Below, piece by piece: positions 17,129 through 25,580 of a stretch of 41,135 nt of DNA. The number at the start of each line of letters is the position of its first letter. The first letter of the stretch is position 1. The notes beneath the pieces are model-generated. The model saw only the letters and a program-made list of their open reading frames with translations. It made no database searches and had not been told where the DNA came from. The stretch is from positions 1 through 41,135 of the forward strand of contig JAGPMH010000004.1 in the NCBI GenBank assembly GCA_018052945.1, given 5' to 3'. Source of the DNA: Negativicutes bacterium. GTDB taxonomy: Bacteria; Bacillota; Negativicutes; JAGPMH01. Position numbers and translations under genes: made by a program.

Positions 17129-19747
17129 ATGGATCAAGAATTATTAAATGAGTTTATCCTTGAAGCAAAAGCTAATATTGATCAGATGGAAGAATTATTA
17201 CTAAAGCCTGAGAGTTTGAATAATAGCAAAAAAATTGATGAATTATTTAGAGCTGCGCACAGTATTAAAGGAACAGCCGGGTTTTTTGGCTTGACAAAAG
17301 TTATGAATTTAGCGCATGTGATGGAATCAATTTTAGATGAACTGCGCGAGGGAAATTTAAAGATTAATGATGTCATTGTCGATGGATTGATTCATGCAGT
17401 GGATGTTATGCGACGGTTGTTAAATGATGAAGAAGTAGAAATTGAGAGTGTTATTGATGATTTGAAAGTTATTTTGACCACTAAAACTGAGGTTGATAAC
17501 GGTAAAATCGGTGTAGCTGAACTGCAATCAGCAGCAATGCTGTGGGAACAATTGATGCAGGAAGAACAAAAAGAAGTTAAAGCGGCGGTTGAAATACCGC
17601 CACTTCCAGTTGTTGATAATAATACTGAAAAAATTTTAACGGAAGATAGTATCAGGGTTAAAGTTGGTAATTTAAATTCATTGTTAAATTTGACCGGTGA
17701 AATTGTATTAATGCGCAATCAATTACTTAGATTGACTAAAGATCCGGAAAAAAATAAGCAAGAACTAAGTGCTTTAGCAAAAAACCTTGATGTAATGATT
17801 ACGAGTTTGCATAAAGAAGTTATGAAGACTAGAATGCAGCCAATTGGCACTATTTTCAATAAATTTCCACGAATGGTTCGTGAAATCGCCAAAACTTTAG
17901 GGAAGAAAGTGCAAATAGAGCTAAGTGGGTTAGATGTAAAAATTGATAGATCAATGATTGAAGCATTAATTGACCCGTTAACACATTTAGTACGCAATGC
18001 GATTGATCATGGTATTGAGTTTTCGGTGGAACGTAGTAATAAAGGGAAAAATGTAGCAGGAAAAATAACTTTACATGCTACCTATGAAAATGGCAGAGTT
18101 GTTGTTGATATTGCTGATGATGGAGCCGGGATCGATTTAAAAAAAGTTAGAGATAAAGCTTTGGATAAAAAGATCATTAAGGAAAGTGATCTTGATAACA
18201 TAAAAGAACAAGAGATTGCAAACTTAATTTTTATGCCTGGTTTTTCGACAGCGATAGCGGTTACGTCTTTGTCTGGTCGTGGGATGGGGCTTGATGTTGT
18301 AAAGACTAATATTGAAAAAGTTGGCGGGCGCGTTGAGGTTTTTTCTGATAAAGATATTGGGACAACTTTTCGCTTAAACTTGCCATTAACGCTGGTGATT
18401 ATTAATGCTTTTATAATTATTATTGCTGGTAAGTTTTTTGCGATACCACAAAATGAAATTAGAGAAGTAGTATTAGTTGGTGATGGTGAAAATAAAAACC
18501 GGTTCATAAAAATGTTGCAGGAGAAACCATCATTAGTGTTAAGAGGAGAGGTAATCCCCTTGGTTGGCTTAGGTCCATTTTTAGGCTTGGAAAGTGAAAG
18601 TGCTTTTAAGGAAAAACTGGATAAGGCGATGCAAGAAAGGTTTTTATTGCGGATTTTAATTATTAAAAGTGGAAAAAGTGCTTATGGGATTGTGGTTGAT
18701 GAAATTCATGATAGTGAAGAAATCATGTTAAAGCCTTTATCGAAAGCTATCGGTCATTGCTTATTATATTCGGGGATGACGGTATTGGGTGATGGTAAAA
18801 TTGCAATGATTATCGATACTGATGGGCTGAAAAATGCGGCTAATATTTCTTTTAAAGAATATTCAGTAAAGAAGATTGCAGAATTAAAAGATCATGATAA
18901 GGTGCTACAGGAAAAATTACTATTATTGTTTAAAGCATCCGGCAACGAAGTTTTGGGGCTTGATATGAGTTTAATATCGAGAGTACAAAAAAGTAACACT
19001 GACAACTTTATTAAGGTTGGCTCAAAATATTATTTCAAGCATAATAACGAAAATATCAGAGTTATTCGGCCGGAATATTATATTCCAATCTCCAATAATA
19101 AATGTAAGAAAAAAAATGTTTATGTGATAATTCCGAAAGATCTAAGTTATGCTACGGCGATTATTGCCGAGGAAATACTTGATACTGTTTCAGCTGATTT
19201 TGCAATAAGTCAAAATTGCGGTAAAGGGTTGGCTCTTTGTGGTAGTAAATTTATTAAAGATCAACTAATAACATTACTGAATTTGCCGGAATTGCTACAG
19301 CTTGTTACGCCAAACTATAATAGGTTGTGTAGTAATCAGGCTTTAGCTCGCAAAAAAGTTGCCAATCAAAAAATAAAAATCTTAGTGGTGGAAGATACGC
19401 AGGTTTTTGCGAAAGCTTTAAAGAATATATTAGAACAAGAGGGGTATCAGTCGGTATTAGCGCAAAATGGACTAGAAGGCTTAGCTTTATTGCAGAAAGA
19501 TAATTTTAATTTGATAATTAGCGATATTGAAATGCCTAAAATGGATGGATTAGAATTTATTAAAAGTGTTAGAGCTAAAGATAAATTCAAAAATCTACCG
19601 GTGATTGCGTTAACTTCACTAGATGATGAAGAACATCGGCAAATAGCTTTAGCTGCCGGCTTTGATTATTATGAAATAAAATTAAAAGATCAAGAACTGA
19701 TGAAAACCGTGAAAAAAATATTGGCTGAGGCAAGGAGTGTGATGTAA
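17129..19747 (+). CDS. cheA: Hybrid chemotaxis histidine kinase CheA-CheW-CheW-REC
   Basis: Cytoplasmic kinase of 872 residues that would take its signal from the receptor upstream. Order: HPt domain (about 1-110) with phospho-accepting His44 in AAHSIKGTAGF; a short linker without a recognisable CheY-binding P2 domain; dimerisation helices (about 165-250); HATPase with N-box HLVRNAIDHG (287-296), DDGAGID (330-336) and SGRGMGLD (382-389); a CheW-like P5 domain (about 415-575); a second, weaker CheW-like domain (about 592-725); and a C-terminal receiver (about 748-870) with Asp799 and Lys851. The receiver may act as phosphate sink or internal output. Its stop abuts the start of the next gene. 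The ribosome-binding site TAGGTGA is modest. Confidence 0.92.
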   Translation: MDQELLNEFILEAKANIDQMEELLLKPESLNNSKKIDELFRAAHSIKGTAGFFGLTKVMNLAHVMESILDELREGNLKINDVIVDGLIHAVDVMRRLLNDEEVEIESVIDDLKVILTTKTEVDNGKIGVAELQSAAMLWEQLMQEEQKEVKAAVEIPPLPVVDNNTEKILTEDSIRVKVGNLNSLLNLTGEIVLMRNQLLRLTKDPEKNKQELSALAKNLDVMITSLHKEVMKTRMQPIGTIFNKFPRMVREIAKTLGKKVQIELSGLDVKIDRSMIEALIDPLTHLVRNAIDHGIEFSVERSNKGKNVAGKITLHATYENGRVVVDIADDGAGIDLKKVRDKALDKKIIKESDLDNIKEQEIANLIFMPGFSTAIAVTSLSGRGMGLDVVKTNIEKVGGRVEVFSDKDIGTTFRLNLPLTLVIINAFIIIIAGKFFAIPQNEIREVVLVGDGENKNRFIKMLQEKPSLVLRGEVIPLVGLGPFLGLESESAFKEKLDKAMQERFLLRILIIKSGKSAYGIVVDEIHDSEEIMLKPLSKAIGHCLLYSGMTVLGDGKIAMIIDTDGLKNAANISFKEYSVKKIAELKDHDKVLQEKLLLLFKASGNEVLGLDMSLISRVQKSNTDNFIKVGSKYYFKHNNENIRVIRPEYYIPISNNKCKKKNVYVIIPKDLSYATAIIAEEILDTVSADFAISQNCGKGLALCGSKFIKDQLITLLNLPELLQLVTPNYNRLCSNQALARKKVANQKIKILVVEDTQVFAKALKNILEQEGYQSVLAQNGLEGLALLQKDNFNLIISDIEMPKMDGLEFIKSVRAKDKFKNLPVIALTSLDDEEHRQIALAAGFDYYEIKLKDQELMKTVKKILAEARSVM

Positions 19748-20500
19748 ATGGCCGATATCTTAATAGTTGATGATTCAGCAGTTGCCAGAGCAGCTTTGAG
19801 AAAAATAATAACGTCATTGGGGCATAAGGTAGTAGGCGAAGCTGAAACCGGTGCTAAAGCGTATGTTGAGTATATAAGATTACGACCGGATGTTGTGACG
19901 ATGGATTTAACGATGGAAGGTATGAGTGGCGCTGAGGCAACTTCGAAAATAGTTGCAACCTTTACTGACGCAAAAATAATTGTAATAAGTGCGATGGAAG
20001 AACGAGGCGTTATTATTGATGCCTTAGAGCGTGGTGCTAGACATTTTTTGATTAAGCCAATTACTCAAGAAAAAGTTAGTGCGGTATTAAATAATGTGAT
20101 AGAGCAAAATCATGATATAAAAAAACATCGTGAAATGGTTCAAAAGTTAAAACGAGAAGATACCGATCACTTAGTTCGAGATTTTAAACCGCCTTATCGT
20201 ATTGGTTGCGATGGCAAATTAGTAGTAGTAAATATTAATGCTAATATAACAAAAAATAGTTGTAAGACCTTGGTGACAGAGATTGAAGAATATTTGCAAG
20301 ATGGTGTAATGGTATTATTTGATTTTGGTAATATCAGCAATATCAATGAACTAGTACTTAAGGATATCGATGGGTTGATGTCTAATGTATATGCTAGAGC
20401 TAGTGCAGTAAAAGCAATCTGTCGTAATATGAAATTTTTTGATAAAATTCAGTCGAACCAAAGTTTATATAATATTCAATCGGTGTTAAAGCAAATTTAA
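19748..20500 (+). CDS. Response regulator: CheY-like receiver plus STAS-like domain
   Basis: Likely target of the adjacent kinase. The 250-residue protein has a receiver (1-120) with the acidic pair VDDS near 7-10, phospho-accepting Asp in VVTMDLTMEGMSG, and Lys in FLIKP. It resembles the CheY/CheB receiver class. Residues about 150-250 form no known DNA-binding domain; the pattern GKLVVVNINANI, helix, VMVLFDFGNISNI, helix, AVKAIC looks like a STAS (anti-sigma-antagonist) fold, but the usual phosphorylatable Ser after the third strand is missing (NINEL). It starts directly after the kinase stop and is followed by a strong terminator, ending the operon. Confidence 0.85.
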   Translation: MADILIVDDSAVARAALRKIITSLGHKVVGEAETGAKAYVEYIRLRPDVVTMDLTMEGMSGAEATSKIVATFTDAKIIVISAMEERGVIIDALERGARHFLIKPITQEKVSAVLNNVIEQNHDIKKHREMVQKLKREDTDHLVRDFKPPYRIGCDGKLVVVNINANITKNSCKTLVTEIEEYLQDGVMVLFDFGNISNINELVLKDIDGLMSNVYARASAVKAICRNMKFFDKIQSNQSLYNIQSVLKQI

Positions 20501-20505
20501 TTTTT

Positions 20506-20547
20506 AATAAGCCTTTAAGTTCTGTTAACAGGATTTGAAGGCTTATT
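20506..20547 (+). terminator. Terminator of the chemosensory operon
   Basis: Nineteen-pair stem AATAAGCCTT... to ...AAGGCTTATT with three G-U pairs and a TTAA loop, shortly after the stop codon. Confidence 0.85.
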
Positions 20548-20630
20548 TGCATTTTAATTGTAATTAATGTAAAATTAAAACAAACAATTCGATGCATAAA
20601 ACATGGTTGTTTGTTATTAGGAGGATTGCT

Positions 20631-21389
20631 ATGAAAATAAGAGTAGGTTTGTTTGGCTTTGGTAAGACTGGTAAATTAGTGGCGGATGAGTTTATAAAAG
20701 ATGATAATTTTAATTTAACGTGGGTTGTTAAAAATATTGATTGTGGTAATAAATATGCTTCGCGGTTGCTGGGGTATGAAGAAGATTGTGGTAAAATATT
20801 TGCTGCTAAAAATTTAGATAAAGACTTTTTTAAGAATAATGGTGTTGATGTAATAATTGATTTTTCACATCAACAAGCGTTATATTATTATGATAATGCA
20901 GCAAAATTAAAAATACCAATTATTTCGGCAGTATCTCATTATGAACAGGCTGAACTGAAAAAACTGGAAGATTATTCGCAAGAAACGGCAGTGTTATACT
21001 CACCCAATATAACTTTAGGGATAAACGTTCTAATTGTTGCAGCACAAATTTTACAAAAGATAGCTCCTCATGCTGATATAGAGATTATTGAAGAACATTT
21101 TAAAAGTAAACAAGAAATTTCAGGAACTGCTAAAAAAATAGCGAGTAATTTAGAATTAGGTAGTGAAAAAATTCATGCGATTAGGGTTGGTGGCATTGTG
21201 GGAAAACATGAAATTGTTTTTGGAATGCCAAATCAGACAATCAGATTAACACATGAGAGTATTAGTAGAGCCGCTTTTGGCCAAGGCGCTATTTTTGCAG
21301 CGAAGTTTTTAGTCGGGAAATCAGCAGGCTTATATAATATGGAATATGTTATTAGTGATATGTTTAGAAATAATATTCCGGTATATTAA
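20631..21389 (+). CDS. Divergent DapB-family dihydrodipicolinate reductase-like protein
   Basis: A 252-residue NAD(P)-binding protein. The N-terminus RVGLFGFGKTGK is a Rossmann glycine motif (DapB proteins usually have GCxGRMG). VIIDFSHQQA corresponds to the DapB DFT/DFS strand, SPNITLGINVLI to the NFSxGVN segment, and HFKSK followed by ISGTA to the active-site HHxxK...PSGTA; the first His and the Lys are kept but the second His and the Pro are changed, and the usual GTTG loop reads AVSH. It may be the cell's dapB for lysine/diaminopimelate synthesis or a relative with another substrate. ATG at 20631 has AGGAGG at 20619-20624; an earlier in-frame ATG at 20592 lacks a site. Confidence 0.75.
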   Translation: MKIRVGLFGFGKTGKLVADEFIKDDNFNLTWVVKNIDCGNKYASRLLGYEEDCGKIFAAKNLDKDFFKNNGVDVIIDFSHQQALYYYDNAAKLKIPIISAVSHYEQAELKKLEDYSQETAVLYSPNITLGINVLIVAAQILQKIAPHADIEIIEEHFKSKQEISGTAKKIASNLELGSEKIHAIRVGGIVGKHEIVFGMPNQTIRLTHESISRAAFGQGAIFAAKFLVGKSAGLYNMEYVISDMFRNNIPVY

Positions 21390-21396
21390 AATTCCT

Positions 21397-21426
21397 TTGT
21401 TATCACAATGTTTTCAGTAGTATAAT
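21397..21426 (+). promoter_or_regulatory. Predicted promoter of the DUF389/GntR pair
   Basis: TTGTTA (21397-21402), 18-bp spacer, perfect TATAAT (21421-21426), 33 bases before the ATG. Confidence 0.5.
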
Positions 21427-21458
21427 TTGACTATAAGCATAAATTAGAGGTGAGTATA

Positions 21459-22772
21459 ATGTCTTGGCCTAATAATGAACAACGAGCGAAAATATATGAT
21501 AATATTACGGCTGATGCTAAACCGAGTTTTTACTTTTTTGCGATGGTTGTGTTATCTTGTACTGTTGCAACATATGGTCTATTATCTAATAGTACTGCGG
21601 TTATAATTGGTGCAATGTTAATAGCACCATTGATTGGACCTATTTTAGGAGGAGCGATAGCGCTGACCAGTAATAATAATGATTTACTTAAAACCTCTAT
21701 CAAAGCAGAAGTTTTAGGGGCAGTTACAGCAGTGTTATTAGCGGTTATTTTAACCCTTATTTTACCGGGATCTCATATTACAGCCGAAGTTTTAAGTAGA
21801 ACTAAGCCAACAATTGTTGATTTAGTTATTGCTTTAGCTTCAGGGGTTGCTGGTACTTATGCGATGTGCGTAAAACCGCAGAGTGCAACTTTACCAGGGG
21901 TGGCAATTGCGACAGCCTTAATGCCGCCATTATGCGTTGTTGGTATTGGTTTGGCAAAGCAAGATTTTAATATTGTCACGGGAGCTTTTTTGTTATTTTT
22001 AGCCAATATGATTGCAATAAATGTTGCGGCGATAGCAACCTTTGAATTGGCGGGTTTTTCGCAGAAAAACAACTTTAATGCAATAAAGTACAGAATTATC
22101 ACAACTAATAATAAAATATTTTTTTATCCAATTATTTTGTTATTAGTTATTTCAATACCATTAGCAGTTATTATGTATAAAACATATAATACTGCCAATA
22201 AAGCAGATATTATAAATAACTCTTTACGAGAAAATATTTCCAGCATTTCACCGCATTCTACCTTGATTTCAACTGATTATAATGAGGATGATGAGAAATT
22301 TGAAATAAATGCTGCTTTTCGTACAACGAAGAATTTAAGTTCGGACAACATCAGACAAATGGAAAATTTTTTAGAATTGAAATTAGGTAAAGCGGTAAAA
22401 TTATATGCTGATGTCGTCTTAATTCAAAAAGTTGATAATAAAAATAGTTTAAATAGTTTTGAACAATTATTACCGAAAATTAAAGAAAAAGAAGTAGTGG
22501 AGGTTGAGAAAACTACGACTCCAGAAGATTTGATTGGTGCTGTCTTACAAGAAAAATTTATTATTTTACCGAGTGCTGAATTGTTAGGTTATGATTTTTC
22601 TTATAATAGCAATTTAGGTACGTATAAGATTATCATTAAGATAAATGCAGTTGATAAAATTGAAGAAAACCTGATAAAATCTATAAAGTCGGTATTGGAA
22701 GAAAAATTAAAACGACGCGTTGAAATTATTATCAATGTTGAAAGAAGTACTAAAGAGAAAGAACAAGGATGA
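21459..22772 (+). CDS. DUF389 family membrane protein
   Basis: Integral membrane protein of 437 residues and unknown function. Residues about 20-245 hold six to seven hydrophobic helices with family-typical short motifs (AVIIGAMLIAPLIGPILG, GVAIATALMPPLCVVGIGLA). The C-terminal ~190 residues are soluble and appear to contain two related strand-strand-helix-strand units (about 255-325 and 375-432). The ATG at 21459 follows AGAGGTGAG; an in-frame GTG at 21450 overlaps that site. The GntR/RCK_C regulator starts six bases after its stop, so the two are cotranscribed and probably functionally linked. Transport of an ion or osmolyte is a possibility, not shown. Confidence 0.85.
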   Translation: MSWPNNEQRAKIYDNITADAKPSFYFFAMVVLSCTVATYGLLSNSTAVIIGAMLIAPLIGPILGGAIALTSNNNDLLKTSIKAEVLGAVTAVLLAVILTLILPGSHITAEVLSRTKPTIVDLVIALASGVAGTYAMCVKPQSATLPGVAIATALMPPLCVVGIGLAKQDFNIVTGAFLLFLANMIAINVAAIATFELAGFSQKNNFNAIKYRIITTNNKIFFYPIILLLVISIPLAVIMYKTYNTANKADIINNSLRENISSISPHSTLISTDYNEDDEKFEINAAFRTTKNLSSDNIRQMENFLELKLGKAVKLYADVVLIQKVDNKNSLNSFEQLLPKIKEKEVVEVEKTTTPEDLIGAVLQEKFIILPSAELLGYDFSYNSNLGTYKIIIKINAVDKIEENLIKSIKSVLEEKLKRRVEIIINVERSTKEKEQG

Positions 22773-22778
22773 GGATTT

Positions 22779-23393
22779 ATGGCTAGACCGATGGCAGTAT
22801 ATTTAACAATAGCAATTGATATTGCTAATAAAATTATTAATGGCGACTTTAACCGAGGTGATAAAATTTCAGGAAGGTCGTTATTAGCTAGTCGATATAA
22901 TGTTTCGCCAGAAACGATTCGTAAGGCGATTGCTATATTGAAAGAAGCAAATGTAGTCGATGTTTCGCAAGGAAAAGAAGTTACAATAGTTTCATTAGAA
23001 CAAGCTAAAAATTTAGTTGAGCATAATAAAAATACGGTATATGCACATTCGTTGAAACAAGAGTTAGAAATATTGCTTAAACAAAAAGAGGATAATGATA
23101 AGTGTTTTAAAAACATTATGACTGAAATAATGAAATATTCTGATCAATTAAAAAACTTAACACCATTTAATCCAGTTGAAATAATGGTTAAAGATGAGTC
23201 TTTGGTGGTTGATAAGCCCTTAGAAAAAATTGCATTATGGCATAATACTGGAGCAACTATTGTTGCAGTTAGAAGAAATAATGAAATTATAATTTCTCCC
23301 GGACCTTATTTTGTTTTGCATAAAAATGATAAAATAGTTGTAGTTGGAACAAAGGATGTGTTTCATAGGGTTAACAAGTTTATCAATGATTAA
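22779..23393 (+). CDS. GntR-type regulator with RCK_C domain (BusR-like)
   Basis: A 204-residue DNA-binding regulator: winged helix of the GntR type (about 1-75; SRYNVSPETIRKAIAILKEANVV is the recognition region), a coiled-coil linker (about 85-130) and a C-terminal RCK_C/TrkA_C domain (about 135-204; VDKPLEKIALWHNTGATIVAVRR, ending VVVGTKDVFHRVNKFI). This architecture is that of BusR, the lactic-acid-bacterial repressor of osmolyte uptake that binds c-di-AMP through RCK_C. Here it is paired with a DUF389 protein instead of an osmolyte transporter. The site AAGGATGAGG overlaps the stop of the upstream gene. c-di-AMP binding is inferred from architecture only. Confidence 0.85.
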   Translation: MARPMAVYLTIAIDIANKIINGDFNRGDKISGRSLLASRYNVSPETIRKAIAILKEANVVDVSQGKEVTIVSLEQAKNLVEHNKNTVYAHSLKQELEILLKQKEDNDKCFKNIMTEIMKYSDQLKNLTPFNPVEIMVKDESLVVDKPLEKIALWHNTGATIVAVRRNNEIIISPGPYFVLHKNDKIVVVGTKDVFHRVNKFIND

Positions 23394-23432
23394 AAGGGTT
23401 AAAGCTAATACTCATTAGCTTTAACCCTTTTA
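23391..23432. terminator. Bidirectional terminator that includes both stop codons
   Basis: Perfect 19-bp stem (23391-23409 with 23414-23432) and loop ACTC. The stop TAA of the plus-strand regulator and the stop of the minus-strand EamA gene are the two ends of the stem. Confidence 0.92.
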
Positions 23433-24326
23433 ACGATTTGCAATATAAATACTGAGAATTACTAAAAATCCACCCAATAGTTGTAACGGTAAAATACTTT
23501 CATTTAAAATTAAATAACCGGAGAGAATGCCGATTATAGGGGTCAGATTAAGATAAATGGTAGTGACGGTTACATCGAGATTTTTTAAAGCAAAGCTATA
23601 GAGAAAATAACCGATGGCGGAACAAATGATGGCTAAAAATAAAATATTAGCAAAGGCTAATAAGGAAAAAGAATGCCACTGGTTAAATTCAAAGAGTGAT
23701 AATGGAACAAGAAACATTGCGCCAAAGATTGTCTGGTAGGTTACTAAAAATAAAGCGGAGTGCTGAGCTTGTAAAAATTTATTAAGAATAGTATAAAAAG
23801 CCCAAGAACTCATAGCGCCAATCATAAACATATTTCCTTTAAAGGTGTCAGAAGAAAAATCAATATTGCCACTGGCTGTAACGATTAAATAGGTGCCAAT
23901 TAGAGCGATAATAATGCCACAAATTTTGGACAAGGATAGTTTGCTTTTGAAAAAAATTACATCAAGGCCGATTGCTAAAATTGGTACTAAAGCGGTTATT
24001 AAAGAAGCATTGGATGCGGTTGTCAATTTTATACCGGTATTTTCGCAACAAAAATAAAGTGTGATGCCTAAAAAGCCACCGAGTGCTAATTTAGGCATTA
24101 TTTTCACAGTGAGGTGATGTTTTGGCTCTATTTTATGTAAAGCAATCCATAAAAAGATACTTGTTATTAAAAATCTGAAACAGGCTGTCGTTATGGGCGG
24201 AATTTCATTAACAACAACTTTAATACTGATAAAAGATATTCCCCAACAGACTACAGTAAAGAGCATTGCCAAGTTAGCTAAAGTCTTGTTGGAGAAGGAA
24301 GTTACTTTGTTAATAAAATAAGTCAT
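23430..24326 (-). CDS. EamA/DMT-family transporter
   Basis: Inner-membrane exporter of the drug/metabolite transporter superfamily, 298 residues with ten predicted hydrophobic helices arranged as two EamA repeats (about 15-150 and 165-297). The first repeat starts with LFTVVCWGISFISIK and the second with FMIGAMSSWAFYTILNK, the usual EamA helix-1 patterns. The substrate cannot be predicted; amino acids or other small metabolites are common. ATG at 24326 is preceded on the minus strand by GGCTGGTGG. It ends in the shared terminator with the GntR gene and is separated from the HD-GYP gene upstream by a hairpin. Confidence 0.9.
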   Translation of the reverse strand: MTYFINKVTSFSNKTLANLAMLFTVVCWGISFISIKVVVNEIPPITTACFRFLITSIFLWIALHKIEPKHHLTVKIMPKLALGGFLGITLYFCCENTGIKLTTASNASLITALVPILAIGLDVIFFKSKLSLSKICGIIIALIGTYLIVTASGNIDFSSDTFKGNMFMIGAMSSWAFYTILNKFLQAQHSALFLVTYQTIFGAMFLVPLSLFEFNQWHSFSLLAFANILFLAIICSAIGYFLYSFALKNLDVTVTTIYLNLTPIIGILSGYLILNESILPLQLLGGFLVILSIYIANR

Positions 24327-24378
24327 AACGCCACCAGCCTTAAAATAATATATAGTTTCATACTATACACCTTATAAT

Positions 24379-24426
24379 AAGTAAAAGCAAGTAGTATTTT
24401 AATTAAAATATTACTTGCTTTTACTT
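24379..24426 (-). terminator. Hairpin between the HD-GYP and EamA genes
   Basis: Twenty-two-base stem (24379-24400 with 24405-24426, loop AATT, one imperfect pair). It lies just past the HD-GYP stop. The T run is better on the plus strand than on the minus strand, so termination strength in the minus direction is uncertain. Confidence 0.65.
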
Positions 24427-24452
24427 TTTTTTCTTAAATAAAATTATAATTA

Positions 24453-25580
24453 TTAGAGCATAGCGCTGGTGTTTAAAGCTTGAGTACTATTTAAAATAGC
24501 AATAGTTTCATTTTCTGATAAATTGCGTAGTACTTTAATGTGGTCATATTCTTTTAAATCAATATACAATTCTTCTTTTAAAAATTCTTTATTAGGCTTC
24601 GCTATTACTTTAATGGTTGGATGAAATTGTAGACCGGAAGAAATGCTTGTAACGATGGCATAAAAGCCATTGCTTAACAGTACTAATGAGCCGGGTGTAA
24701 AGATGGCTAGATTATCAAAAAAGGACTCTAGTAAGTTTATATCAAATTTTATGCCGGCTTCACTGCTCATTATTTCATAAGCTTGATATGGTGTGCGGGC
24801 TTTTTGATAAGGTCGCTCAGTTGTAATGGCATCATAGACGTCAGCAATGGCAACAATTCGGGCATATTGATGAATCTTTAAATTTTTTAAAGCACGGGGA
24901 TAACCTGATCCATTAAAATTTTCGTGATGTTGAAAGGCAACGTGCATTGGGACAACTGATAAATTCCTGGTTTTCCGTAATAACTCAAAACCATAAGTAG
25001 AATGGTTCTTCATTATCTTCATCTCTTCTTCATCCAAGCGTCCCTTTTTGTTGAGGATTTCTAAAGGAACCATAATTTTACCAATATCATGTAGAATAGC
25101 TCCAAGCGCTAACTCATATAATCTTTTAGGACTATATTGGTTAATTATGCCCATCATTGTTGAAATAGCACAGACATTAACAGAATGACCAAAGGTATAT
25201 TCATCAAAAGTAATAATATCACTGAGCTGAATTAGATTAGTTTTACTTTGGGAAATCTCATCGATAATATTTATAGTAACTTCTTTGATTACATCAATAT
25301 CTAGTTTTTTAGTGCAAAGACATTTCTTAAAGGTATCGCCAATGCTTTTAATCGCCTTTAATCTTGTTTCTTCACGCATAATATCTTCTTGATAAAGAAT
25401 ATTATTGTGGCTTTTTTCAGTGAGAATATAAATTGATCTTAAGCCGATGGTTTTTAAGCGATTTATATACTGCATTGTTAAGATCATATCTTTACTTAAT
25501 AATAGATTAGCGTCGGCATCATAAATGTTTTTAGCGACAACCATTCCCGGTAATAAATTGTTAACTGATATTTTTAACAT
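24453..25580 (-). CDS. HD-GYP domain c-di-GMP phosphodiesterase
   Basis: A 375-residue cytoplasmic protein. The N-terminal ~110 residues are a family-specific regulatory part without a named domain that I can assign. The HD-GYP domain (about 120-300) has His132 in FGHSV, the metal-binding HD at 164-165 in LHDIGK, His193 in NHSTYG, HH at 218-219, GSGYP (224-228, the GYP motif) and the IADVYDA segment (245-251). All metal and catalytic positions appear intact, so it should hydrolyse c-di-GMP, probably linked to motility or surface behaviour. ATG at 25580 has GGAAAGGG upstream on the minus strand. No diguanylate cyclase gene is in this window. Confidence 0.92.
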   Translation of the reverse strand: MLKISVNNLLPGMVVAKNIYDADANLLLSKDMILTMQYINRLKTIGLRSIYILTEKSHNNILYQEDIMREETRLKAIKSIGDTFKKCLCTKKLDIDVIKEVTINIIDEISQSKTNLIQLSDIITFDEYTFGHSVNVCAISTMMGIINQYSPKRLYELALGAILHDIGKIMVPLEILNKKGRLDEEEMKIMKNHSTYGFELLRKTRNLSVVPMHVAFQHHENFNGSGYPRALKNLKIHQYARIVAIADVYDAITTERPYQKARTPYQAYEIMSSEAGIKFDINLLESFFDNLAIFTPGSLVLLSNGFYAIVTSISSGLQFHPTIKVIAKPNKEFLKEELYIDLKEYDHIKVLRNLSENETIAILNSTQALNTSAML

